In this document: piece by piece, positions 43,001-55,000 of the stretch | Layout: every line of letters starts with the position of its first letter | How positions within the stretch are numbered: the stretch's first letter is position 1 | Origin: Hemicentrotus pulcherrimus | Taxonomy: Eukaryota > Echinodermata > Echinoidea > Camarodonta > Strongylocentrotidae | Length of the DNA stretch: 64,000 nt | Direction: 5' to 3' | Assembly: GCA_003118195.1 (NCBI GenBank) | Contig: BEXV01000551.1 | Location: forward strand, 117,388 to 181,387 | Position numbers and translations under genes: made by a program | The notes under the pieces: generated by a model | Told to the model about the DNA's origin: nothing | Databases searched by the model: none | Seen by the model: only the letters and a program-made list of their open reading frames with translations

Positions 43001-46000
43001 AGATGGGGAGTCATTGTACGGTGTTGTCAACAAGAAGCGTGACAGAAAACCGGCCAATAGGGATTTAGGTGGCCGCATTGTAGACAGACCGGCTGAAGTC
43101 CCTGAAGATTCTGGTTTTAGTGGTAATTCAAATTGATTTTGATTTAAACAAACCGAGAAAACAAAAAACACATCATGCAGCATTCATCAAACTTTCTTTT
43201 CTAAAGATCAAATATATTCTATGAAGTCTTGGGATGAAGACTACATGTGTGTTAGCAACCATGCGCTAGTATAATTATAGAGAAAAGAGAGATGGTGTGA
43301 GCATGCTTGAAAGAGAGAGAGAGAGAGGGAGACGGGAGGGGTCAAGATGCAATATATATAGTAGGTTCACCTGTCGCATTTAAAACATGACTTTTCTTCT
43401 CTATTTTATATCAAAATATCTATCATCACTGCCTGCCAATTTTAAATATTATGAACATCATACATCAAGTTCTGTATTACTATTTACAATTTTGTTAAGA
43501 CTTTTTTTCTTCTTCATTTCAAGCACTCATTAGTTCTTGTTTAATTGTTTTAACTTGCTATCCCATTCCTTTTTACTCTGCATACATTGCTGTTGCAACT
43601 TTAAATCCGTTTAAAGCAAATAATACAGAGAGAATAAAAAAGAGATATATAGAGCTTAGAGAGAGAGAGAGAGAGAGGGGGGGGGCGGATGAAGAGATGC
43701 ATGAAGTGAGAGAATGAGGAAGATGGAGAAGGAGTAATAGAGAGAGAGAAAAGAGAGAGAGAGAGGTATCGGGTTGGGAGGGGAGAGTTTTGCATTCTTA
43801 GATTCTCTTTGTTTACTATCTTATTTCTTTTGGCAACCTCAACATAGTTTTAGTATTTCTACCTCACTTGCTATGCAAAATATGATTATATCTCAGCGCT
43901 TTCACATACATCCTTAATGGTTCCGACGTAATTTTCATTTTTAATCAAACTCCGCAAAGTTTCTTGTGAAACGAAGTACACCATGAAAATGTAGAATATC
44001 CTTTGAGATACATTTCAGAATGATTCTCTTCATGTAATAGCCTGTATTACATAATCACCTAAAAAATACTCACAAAATATTTGCTTCTGTTAACAGTTAT
44101 GCTATGGTCACATTACCCCAAAGTGGCCTGCTCTGCGAGTTTTTAACCAATTCTGTTCGGCGGCTGCCCGGCCATTGAGCGGCGGCCGCCCAGGCACCGC
44201 TCGTTATTAGTGCATCGCTCAGTCGCCGCTTAAGTTTTAGCGTGGAGTTAAAATTTGGGCGGCGCCTGCTCACTTTTCACTCGCCGCCCAAAATACGCTC
44301 GGTTCCTGGGCGGTCGCCGCCCGGCACCGACCTAATTGCTGGGCAACACCTAAATTCCAGCAGCGACAGAGCAGGCTACTGATCGGTCGGTCGCTGCTCA
44401 GATTTGTGAACATAGTTTTAGGGAGAAAATCTGGATTCAATTGAAACATTATTGAGTGGGCTATGAACTTCGGCTCGTAGTCACACAATTAACTAAATTA
44501 TTCATATCTTTACTATTTAACTATGTGAAAAATTGATTAGTCCAGATTTATCTTTTTGAGAATGTGACATATTAAAGACGAAAATTATACAAAATAGACC
44601 ACGTTCCTAATTTTTTCTGTAACAGGTTGACAGGTAAGAGTCAGATATGGATGGCTCTGCCTGAGATCACCAGTTGCCAAACCAGTTCTTGTGCATTCAA
44701 GATATAGTTTAAATGCAAAAATAATTACAGTACCATCTAAAATTTTGACACTGGTCGTTAATTATTCTGCCATGCACTGTTGCTGTAAGTACATTTATCT
44801 GTACACTTCATGGTGTTCCTATAAGGTTAAACAACTATGTCTGCTTTTCTCTTAAAATGCTTCTTGTGTGATCATTTTCTGCAAATATACAGGTTAACAA
44901 TTCTTTTTCTTAACCTCATGATAATTCACCTTGTAAGAGATTCCAGATTTCTTATATTTCTACTTTATTCTTTCAAATGTCTGAATATTACCATGTTATT
45001 ATTTCAATAAACATTGACATAGTGAACACTGTCCTGCATGTGAGTAAAGTACACATACCTTTTTCAGCTGTTGAGTATTTTTATGTTACTAACAAATATG
45101 CCTTAAGACAGTGATTGATCAAACCCTCTTTTTGAAATTAAGGAATAATTTTTTTGTTTTCCTTTGTAATGATGTATTGGTAAGTATATGTACTCGTGCT
45201 ATTTGCTTATGAAACTGTTTGTTGTATAATACGTGTTCTGATACCATGCATTGCACTCAAGTTTGATGTGAGCCAAAATATGTTTGATTTCACCTTAAAA
45301 CAGACATTAAAAAAATTCAGAACAGACTTTCATACCCCTGTTTTCCCCCATGTCTGAGGACTCCACTGCCCATGGAATAAGTGAAAGTCTTTTGTGATGG
45401 CGTTGCAAAAGGCTTGCTTGGAGTCATCAGGTCATCGCGTCAGGTTGTGTGGTCACGTTACCCGACCTTTTGTGAGCACATGCCCCTTCATTCACCTCAA
45501 GTCAGGGGTAATGTTTGTGAAATGAACCCCTCTCCCATTGGGTCCAATTTACCAGACACTTTGTGAAATGTAACCCTACAGCTTCTACTTTTCTACTTTC
45601 TACTGATCTTCTACTTTTGTTTCTCGAAAGGTTGTGTAATGGGACCACCCGACCGTCCTCAATGACCTGATTATTTGAAGTAAACCTTCTACATAGTACC
45701 TGAATGACACTCCAATAAAAAAAACTAATTCATTTTGCTGCCATACAAAGTGAATGACTAGGCATGCTTAACAAATGGACGTGAAACCTCACCTTTTTTT
45801 TTTTAATGAACAAAATGAGATCAAGAAATCTGCCGCTTTGTTACTACCTATTTTTCCTCTATACAAATGAGGGTACCACAAAAAAAAAAATACAGGCTTG
45901 ATGTTTGGTTGAAATGTTTGTTGTTTATACATGTTAGTTTGTGTCATTGTAAACAGGTCTTTACGCTTCAGTAGACAGAGGGTTCAGGACGTCCACGCCA

Positions 46001-49000
46001 GATACAAATCGCTCCATGGAAGGCTCAGGTCAGTACCATAAGTGCATTTATGTGTTTGTGAAGAAAGAAAATACATTGAGTTGAGAGTGACTAGGCTAAG
46101 AAAACTCATGAAAAGTTTTTTTTAAATGGAATTACCGGTATTACCTCTCAGGAAGTTTCGCCTATTGTAGAAATTGGGATCAGGGAATGGTTGTTTGTTA
46201 TATGTTTGTAAAAATGCAAAAGCAAAAAGAAAATCAAACAGAAATAAATAAATCTAATCAAATCAAATCAATCTACCTTCCATTTTTGGTTCTTTGGTTA
46301 TCTCTCCCTCTCTCTTTTTTCCCCCGTTTGTTTCTCTCTTGTTCTCTATCTCTTGTTCTCTATCTCTCTTTCACCCTCCCTCTTTCTCTTTCACCCTCTC
46401 CCTCTCTTTCTCACTCTCTCTTTTATCCACTCTCTCTCCCCTCTCTCTGAGAATTTCATTAATGAGGACTAAAATTTAGAAAACTTGTAGCTCTTGTATC
46501 ATGAAACATAGTAAACAAATCCACAGAGACTGAGCTGACTCTATTGTTTCAATATTTGTTATGATAAGCATTCATCTCGGACATCCTTGTATCTTGTTGT
46601 CTCTTCTCAATTAGTTACTTAACATTTTCGACTAAAAACCATATTTGTGTAAATGTATGTGTATCCTTCCATGTTAATATTACATTATATGTTTAGTGCT
46701 TCATTTTTTTTTGTTGCTTCATGAGTTTCATCTTACATTCTTTACACTTTTTTGTGGGTGGGTGTGTGTGTTTAAGTGTATAGGGTTTTGGTCTTGACTA
46801 AAAAACTAAATCGATCTTGTGTTTGTGTACATCTATGTGCATCCTTCCGTGTTAATATTACATTACATGTCACGCAAATTTTTAATCATCATGTACATGT
46901 ATTAGTCAAAACATACTCTTTCACAGGATTGGTAATAGGAGCTTTCATTTAATTTTTGTCTCGCCTGCGTAGCAAAAAAGCGAGACATAGCCGCTTTTCC
47001 GGTGGCGGTGGCGGCGGCGCGACGACGGCGTCAACATCTAAAACTTAACCTAATGTTAAGTTTTTGAATTTTTGATAAAATTTTGAAAGTATAAGTCCTC
47101 AGTCAATGAAGCTAGGACTATAGGGTTATCAAGTATCTCCAATCATGTGAATCGAATTTCAGGTCACAAAGTCGAGGTCAAATGTCATTTCAGGTCAATA
47201 GACTTAGACTATGTTGTGGCATCATTATCAAAAAACTTAACCTAAGGTTAAGTTTTTGAATTTTCGATATAATTTTGAAAGTATAAGTTCTTAGTCCATG
47301 AAACTTGGACTATAAGGTAATCAAGTATCACAAGTCATATGACATAAATTCCAGGTCACAAATTCAAAGGTCATTTTAGGTCAGTAGACTTGGATTATGT
47401 TTTCACATCTTAATATGAGAATAAATGAATCAATTTTTGTTATTTGTTCATGATTCTTAATCAATATTCACTTCACAATGCTGATTATATTCAGAGGATT
47501 TCATTTTTAGGGGCCTGCAAATGGGCAACCCTGCCATAAATAATGTTCCAACCTCAATATTTCATCATATCGAATTGCGTAATGCAGGCGAGACCACCGG
47601 GAGCATTTCCCTAGTTTGAAATTGGGGCGTTTCCAATACTGGTCTTTACCTTTAAGATTTGAGGCCCTTTTTTTTTATACTGGTACGGTTATGTAATAGC
47701 TTTATTTGCACAGAAAATAAAATAGGTCTGTGGTTATGCAGTAAATTTCTAGATCATACTTGATACTGTTATGTGTCTACAAAAATGTGTATCCTCAAAT
47801 ATATGTAATAAGATACTGATTTGTATTACGCATCCTCAATTTACAGCACAGACGTGTATGTGTGGCGTATGTGTGTCATGTATTTGTCACTCTTGCTTTG
47901 CATGATACTTGATGTCGCTTCTTTAAGTTGATGTGTGTGCATTCTACCGCTGCAGGTTATGAGAAGCCTTACTTTAAAATAAAATACATATTATGGTTGG
48001 CAAACATTCAAATGTTTGGGGAAAAATAAAATATTTAAAGGATTTAAAGGGAGTATTATCATTTAGTTAGAATTTTGTGGCTGTCCCTATACAGTGCGTC
48101 CCAGAAAAAAAACGAAACCGAGAACTATCGATGTTTGATCATAACTTAATCACAATTATAATTAATAAATGACACATATTTGGAAAGCCTTAATCCTCCT
48201 CATTTTCATTTGATGCCTGAGAAACAAACAGAGATAAAAGACTCAACTTGGTTTCATTGTAGATCAGCCATGCATCAGATCTTTCGTCTTCTTTGTGCAT
48301 GGCTGATTGTCAACGAAACGGAGTTAAGTCTTTTGTCAACTCTATTCGCTGCAATGGCAAGAAGCCAGTAAAAACGAACTTGTTTGATCAAATTATGGAA
48401 ATGCAAGCATTACTTTAAAAAAACAGAACCCTGATATTCCTAGCTCATTTTTCCTGATTGAGGTGTCATATGAAAGGGGAGAAATTGAACTTTCTAGAAA
48501 TGTGATTATGACTTTCTGGTTTCCTCTCTTCAAATTGCTTTTCATCACTCATGCTTGTGGTACGCCGTGTAATAGAAGAAAAATTGAAGGAATCATTATT
48601 ATAAACTACATATTGAGATCTATCAGAAAGATTACTTTCAAACCAAGATGACAGACAAATTTGATTGTTGTTCTAGTTTCCGAGTAGTGATTCAACACAT
48701 TGATTGCTGAGCTGGGAGACATTGCCAGGCACAGCGCCAGGTGGAGGGGCATAAATTGAAACTTTAAAAAAAGTGTATGAGTGTACCGTGTATAAACCGC
48801 ACCCCAGACTTTGATTTTTTTCGGCGGCAAAAAGGTGTGGTTTATACACCGTTAAGTACGATACAAATAATGTTTAAAAGCTGAAAAATATTGAAAAATT
48901 ATGGCCTAGGAATGTATGTGTTTTTTTCTGTTCACATTCCTTAAATTACATGTTATGATATTTTGATTCCTATGGGTTGACATTTTGTAAAGTAAGCAGA

Positions 49001-52000
49001 ACTAACACACACTAAAATGCATCATTTTTTTTAAAGCTCACATATTGCAATATACACTATGAACATGATGGACAAAGCAAGCGGACAAAATATACAGTTC
49101 CTCATTCTACCCTCAACAATTGCTATGGTAGACAAAGGAACATCCCTTCACTGCTATTATGTCAAAATGTGTAGAACAGGTGAATATGCATGTGACACCT
49201 GTTCTACAGATTTTTACATAGGAGCAGTGAAGGGATGTTTCTTTGTCTACTCTACCTTAGCAACTGTTGAGGGTAGAATGAGGAACTGTATATTTTGTCC
49301 GCTTTCTTTGTCCATCATGTTCATAGTGATACATACACTGTACCTTCACATGTAAAAACTACCTTCAAGCAGGCGCAAGTAAAGCACACTTGAATGCAAT
49401 TTTATTTGCTTTTCATTTTTTATTGCGGATACTTGTAGCATCACAATGATTCTTAACGATACATTTATATTGATCATATGAATTGATGTTGCCTTCAAAG
49501 AAGCATAACTAAATATAACAAACTAAAATGCATCATTTTTAAAGTTTTATTTTCAACAAACATTATGAAAAAAAGAAAAGGTCACCATCATTTGCCACAG
49601 CTTTAGCAGGTCATTCACTTCCACAGTGTGCGATACAAAAGACAAGTTCAGAGATAGCACTTGTTCAAATGATAGCCGCAAATCTTTTAAAACAGAGAAA
49701 AGTTCTACCATGTGCATTGCAGAATAATCACTACTCTATGCATACCTTTTGTTTGCCCTCTCTAAAAAAAAAAGAATCCACCTGTGTATCATATCATTAT
49801 AGTATTATATACCGTTGGTGCATAAATTGATAATTATTACATATGGGTCTTTATATTTGTGAAAATTACCTTTATCTGCCCTAGTGCAGCTGCTATCTCC
49901 GAATTGGCATACATACAGTCAAGAAGGATACCACAGTCGCACCAAAGAAACCAACACCAGGGCCCTGTTTCACAAAACTTGTTATCAATAGCAAGTTAAA
50001 AATAGCTGTTATAAGCTACTAAAATCATGGCATCTGATTGGCTGACAGCTAATTTGTCAAAGAATGTAAGCATTTGTTATTGATCAGAACTTTCATGAAA
50101 CAGGGCCCGGGTAATATTTAAACTGAAAGATTTGTTAAATCTACAGCTGTGTTTGGCCAGCAAGAAAGATGGAAATTACCAGGCCTTGCCCCGGATGGGA
50201 GCAAAGAAAACACTACTGCTTTACCGGACGAAGAAGAAGCAGAGCTTGAGGGTTTGTGCATTTCTAAGAAATCTGAAAACATACCTTTACAATTCGTCTT
50301 CCATATAATTTGTTCAAAGACTTAAAGGGACATCGCCTTGAATCATCTTTAAAAAGTGCGATGTAAATCCAGTTATTATTATTTAGGCATCGTGAAAACT
50401 CTGTCTGGACATTTCTAAAGTCCCTCGCCCTTTGTATGAGGGATGCCAGGAAAATATGCATGGCAATATTTCTTAGTTATTCAGGATAATATTAAATTAA
50501 AAAAATATATGATTTGTATTTTGATTTGTCATGCTTTTGAAATCATGATTATAAAAGAAAGTGTAATTTTAAGAAATATGCAAAGCTGCAATTATTTCTG
50601 CATATTCTTATTTATGTTCCAATTGCAAAATTTGAAAACGATTTTTATTTTAAGGTAAACGTCATTTTATAGGTTGAGCAAGCAAGCATATCATGTTAAT
50701 ATAACAAAACAGGAACATTTGACAAAATGTATAAAGAAATTATCAGTCACATACATGTTAACTTATTACCATAAACACAGTTACCAACTAAATTAGTCAC
50801 ACCCTAACCAATTTGTATAATTTTTCAAGTAACGATAGGTCATGTACTGCAAATATAAATATGAAAGTTGGTCTTGACAAGTAAGTGTATGCAACAAATG
50901 GAAATGGACAGTTTAAGAGAGGCAGAGACATAAAACATTACCCTAATTGTCTTATTTATAATGTTACAGCAGAACAATATACCCATACAGTTGACCTTCT
51001 ACAAGTCAACCTTGTATGTCAAACAATTGCCTTTAAAAGATGATGAAGCGGATCCTAATGAAATGATTGTTTGAGAGTGTTGTGTGAACACATGACCAGG
51101 CATTTATTTTGCCTAACACATAATTTTACTAATGACCGATCATTAAACGTCATCTACTTTATACAAATAATACACATCATTTTGTTCAGGCATTAGTAAA
51201 ATTACCCACACTCGGTACCTTCAAAACAGTCCAAACAAAGTGTTTGACTGTTCCAAAGGTACCTTGTGTGGGTAATTCTTACTAATACCGTCACTGCTAT
51301 GTTTCATTTCTATAAAGTAGACCAGAATAAAAAGTCCGAATTTTGTTATCATAGATGTGTGTCGATCAAATTCCCAGGATCCTTGTTATGGAGAACACAA
51401 AAATTTACAGCGTCAAAGTCAAAGCCAAACGAAATCAATCACTGGCAAAGCACGCATTACACACTGATTTTGTTTACACAATACGCCCTTGGTGGCCCTG
51501 TATTCTAGACTTGCTCGCGCGCGCTCCGCGGTTCTCTCTGTCTCGTATCTACCTCTCTCTCTCTCATTCAGTTTGACCTTTTTGTTTCTAATTCCTCTTA
51601 CATGGATTATTTTTTGGACGATCATGTTCGTTAAGATCAGATACATGTAAATGAGCATGTAATTTTGTGGGTCATGACAAGTAAAGTTATACAACTATTA
51701 GAAATAGAAAATTTAAGAAAGACAGAGACATTACAATTGTCAAACTTGTAAAGTGACAGCAGAATGGTACATATTTATGAATTCTGTCATGTTTCATGTA
51801 CATGTATGTTTTCTTGTTTTGTCTGTGTTTTATGTCTTTTCCTCCTTCAATCGATTTAACATGTCTTCTTTCCTATTTACTGCAGAAAATATATCTCTTT
51901 GGTTCTGTACAAGTGTTGCCTTATTCTGCTAATGAACTCCCTTTGTTGTGTTGTGGTAACTTTTGCTATTTAAATGTGTTGTACCCTCCCTTCTCTCTTT

Positions 52001-55000
52001 CTCTCTATCTCTCTCTCTCTCTCTCTCCCTCTCTTTTATTTGCATATCAAATAACAATCACTTTTTCTCACACACATGTTGTTTTGTAGGGATGGTAGAA
52101 AACGTGCTATACGACTCTTACAACAACCAGAAGTCACCGGCTCAAACAGGTACAGTCCTTATATTTTTTTAGATTTGTTAACTACATAGGAATAGAAAAT
52201 AAGAATGATTGAAGTCAATTTGAAGATGGAAAACTGTTTGATGTAGACCTTAAGAAAACTCTGAACTACTATTGGTTAGTGATCGATCCCATATTCACCC
52301 TCTGTCTTGTTATTGGTCAATGATTGATCCCATATTCGCCCTCTGTCCTGCCATTGGTTAATGATCGATCCCATATTCACCCTCTGTCCTGCCATTGGTT
52401 TATGATCAATCCCATATTCACCCTCTGTCCTGCCATAGGCGAATGATCGATCCCATATGATGCCTCTGTCCTGCCATTGGTTAATGATCGATCCCGTATT
52501 CACCCTCTGTCCTGCCATTGGTTAATGATTGATCCCATATTCACCCTCTGTCCTACCATTGGTTAATGATTGATCCCGTATTCACCCTCTGTCATGCCAT
52601 TGTTTAATGATCAATCCCATATTCACCCTCTGTCCTAGGCAATTCCATGGCCTACGCCACAGTGCCAGATTTCAGAACTTCAGAGGAGCCGGAGGAAGGG
52701 ATGCAAGAGAACCCTCTTTACACCCCCTTTAGCCCCACCTTCAGCCCCACACCTTCTGAAAGCAGTAGACAGAGGCAGGAGCCACCACCAATCGCGCCTA
52801 AACCAGGGGTAAGTACCTGCACCCTTGTGATCATTAGTGATCCCCCTTTCTTAAAAAACGGACACCAAAGGTTGCAAAAGTTGTGCTTCTGTAGGGTCTG
52901 ATCTCTAGAACCCCGCCCCTCGGACAGGAACCAGTAGACCAACTGTTCCTAAACCAGGGATATGTCTGTGCACTCTTTTATTCGTCTTTCCAGATAGGAA
53001 CCATGACCCACCACTCCCCAGCAACTCGGGGGTACATCTCTGCACCTATTTGATCATTAAATCCCCTACCCACACTCCCACTTCACCCCACACTCTGTTT
53101 TTAAGTCATCAATTTTTATAAGTTTTGATTTTGTCCTTAGGGTCTGGGTAGTCCCTTGTGCTTTGTGTAATGTAAGCGCACATGTAAATATGTTGCTATA
53201 TTATGCAAAGCCTGCTTTTAGTTATAATTTGTTGGTGTAATTTCTATGTCAAATGGGATAGTGGTTTTCCTTCAAAGGTATATCTGGAGAGCATTAAAAT
53301 ATATAAACCAGGTTTTGCTATTTTTGTGGATATCTGTTAAAATATCGTGTAGCCACACCTTTCCCTCAATACTAGATAATGCATATTCTTGCTGTTAATA
53401 TGGTAAAGGGCTATTAAGCATATCAGTGTTTGCTAAACTAGTCATGGAACCGGTGCATTTTCCTCGTTAATGTTTCTTTTATTTAAGATATGTAGGCATG
53501 CTCTTTTCCCTGATTATATTTTTCTCCTTGGGAATGCTGGAAATATAACCGTTCTATGATATGTTTATTTATTCTTTTCTCCCCATTAATTGTTTTCCTT
53601 TCCTCAAACCATACCCTTGGCTTGATTCAATGTCTTCATTTTTTGTTCATCACCAAAAAAAAAAAAAAAAAAAAAAAAATTAATTTCATGGACATTTGAT
53701 TTACAATTTTAACTCTGTATGATATTTTTGTTTTGTTTTATGAACTACATTACATCATTTATGATTTGCTTTTTATCATGGCTTATAATACAAAATAACT
53801 CATTGGATTTGCTAAATACATCAACTTGAATTATGGATTCATGATGCTTTTATTTATTGATAAAAATTATCTCATCTACTCTGTTAAAACATTTTCTCTG
53901 TATTCTGGATATCAAACAAATGCTTAAAATACATTAATTGATATACAACCAAATCAATACATTATGAAAAAAACAAATTATCTTTTTTGATTCTTTCACC
54001 TCTGCTTTTGTCATTCCTGTGCCTATGTGTATATGCACAAATCCAAACCCTTCCTTCCCCCCCTTGCTATCCTTTCCTCCCCCCCCCCCCACCCCCAGAA
54101 ACTGGACCTTACTAAATTCCCTGTACGCATGGAGGGGCTCATGCGCCCCATGGGTAACGTAAACCGCCCCAACGACCTCCCCGTGTGGCACCACCGCAGC
54201 ACCCCCACCCACAATAACCACCCCCCGCCCTTTGCTAGCCCCGAGAGCGATGAGGGGGCGGGGTACTCCAGCCCGGCCGACGCCCTCCCCTTTGATCAAG
54301 TCCGAAGGGTAATCGGGAGCAGCTTTAGGACCGGTGGTAGTAGCGGAGGAGGAGGGGGTCCCCAGTCAGGAATTTACTCACAGCCCCACGATCACCTGCC
54401 TCGCGGCACTGTAAGTTCGCTCAGTCTTGCACCCCCTTTCTCTGTCTGTGCATCGTTATCAAAAGAGAGAAAGTGAGCATGTGCTTTAGTTCTCTCAGCA
54501 CTGTGTGTTTGTAGTGAGCTTCTGATATGCCTCTGCCCCAACCGAAGGCGGTGCAGGAGGCATTATGTTTTGGGTTGCCCATCTGTCCATCCGTCTGTAC
54601 GCCTGTCCCTCTTTCTCGTTAACGCAATATCTCAAGAACAATTTAAGAAATGAATTTCAAAATTTGTGATAATTTGTTTCAACATTGGAAGAAAATCTTA
54701 TTAGGTCAAAGGTGAAAGGTCACACAGGTCAACTTATGAAATTCCAGGTGTTAGCTTAGTTATCTGAATATCTCAAGGACCACTAAAGATGTGAGGCACA
54801 AACTTGTTGATAATATGTAATTACCAAAGGAAGACAATCTGATCAGATTTTAAATTAATTGGTCAAAGGTCAAAAAGGTCAATTTCTGAAATTACAGGTT
54901 TTCAGCCTTGCTTTTTGCGATATCTCAAGCCAACCATAAGAGATAGGCTTTTTATTTTCATCATGTTATGTCACAGATTAATCCATCCATTTCCTTTACT

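Larger units (their letters stand above)
46029..50146 (+). other. intron 26 (4.1 kb)
   Basis: CT-rich run (46300-46447), inserted element H (46958-47614), a segment starting CAGTGCGTCCCAGAAAAAAA (48093) that looks like a transposon end, a long foldback (49055-49330), a broken cassette exon (49902-49960) and a family B MITE (49960-50108). Confidence 0.75.

Noticed and set aside
42842..43183. 113-residue minus-strand open frame
   Set aside because: It is the complement of exon 25 and a family E element.
48093..48400. Segment starting CAGTGCGTCCCAGAAAAAAA as a transposase-bearing element
   Set aside because: The start looks like a transposon end, but I found no second end and no transposase reading frame.
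49059..49355. 98-residue open frame
   Set aside because: It lies wholly within a foldback element that is repeated at 56311-56535, where the frame is not kept.
51876..51930. Possible exon after CTGCAG reading ENISLWFCTSVALFC
   Set aside because: Ends in a stop without a donor in phase and has no resemblance to a cassette.
52268..52636. CRISPR-like regular repeats
   Set aside because: Units are contiguous with no unique spacers, and the genome is animal. It is a minisatellite.
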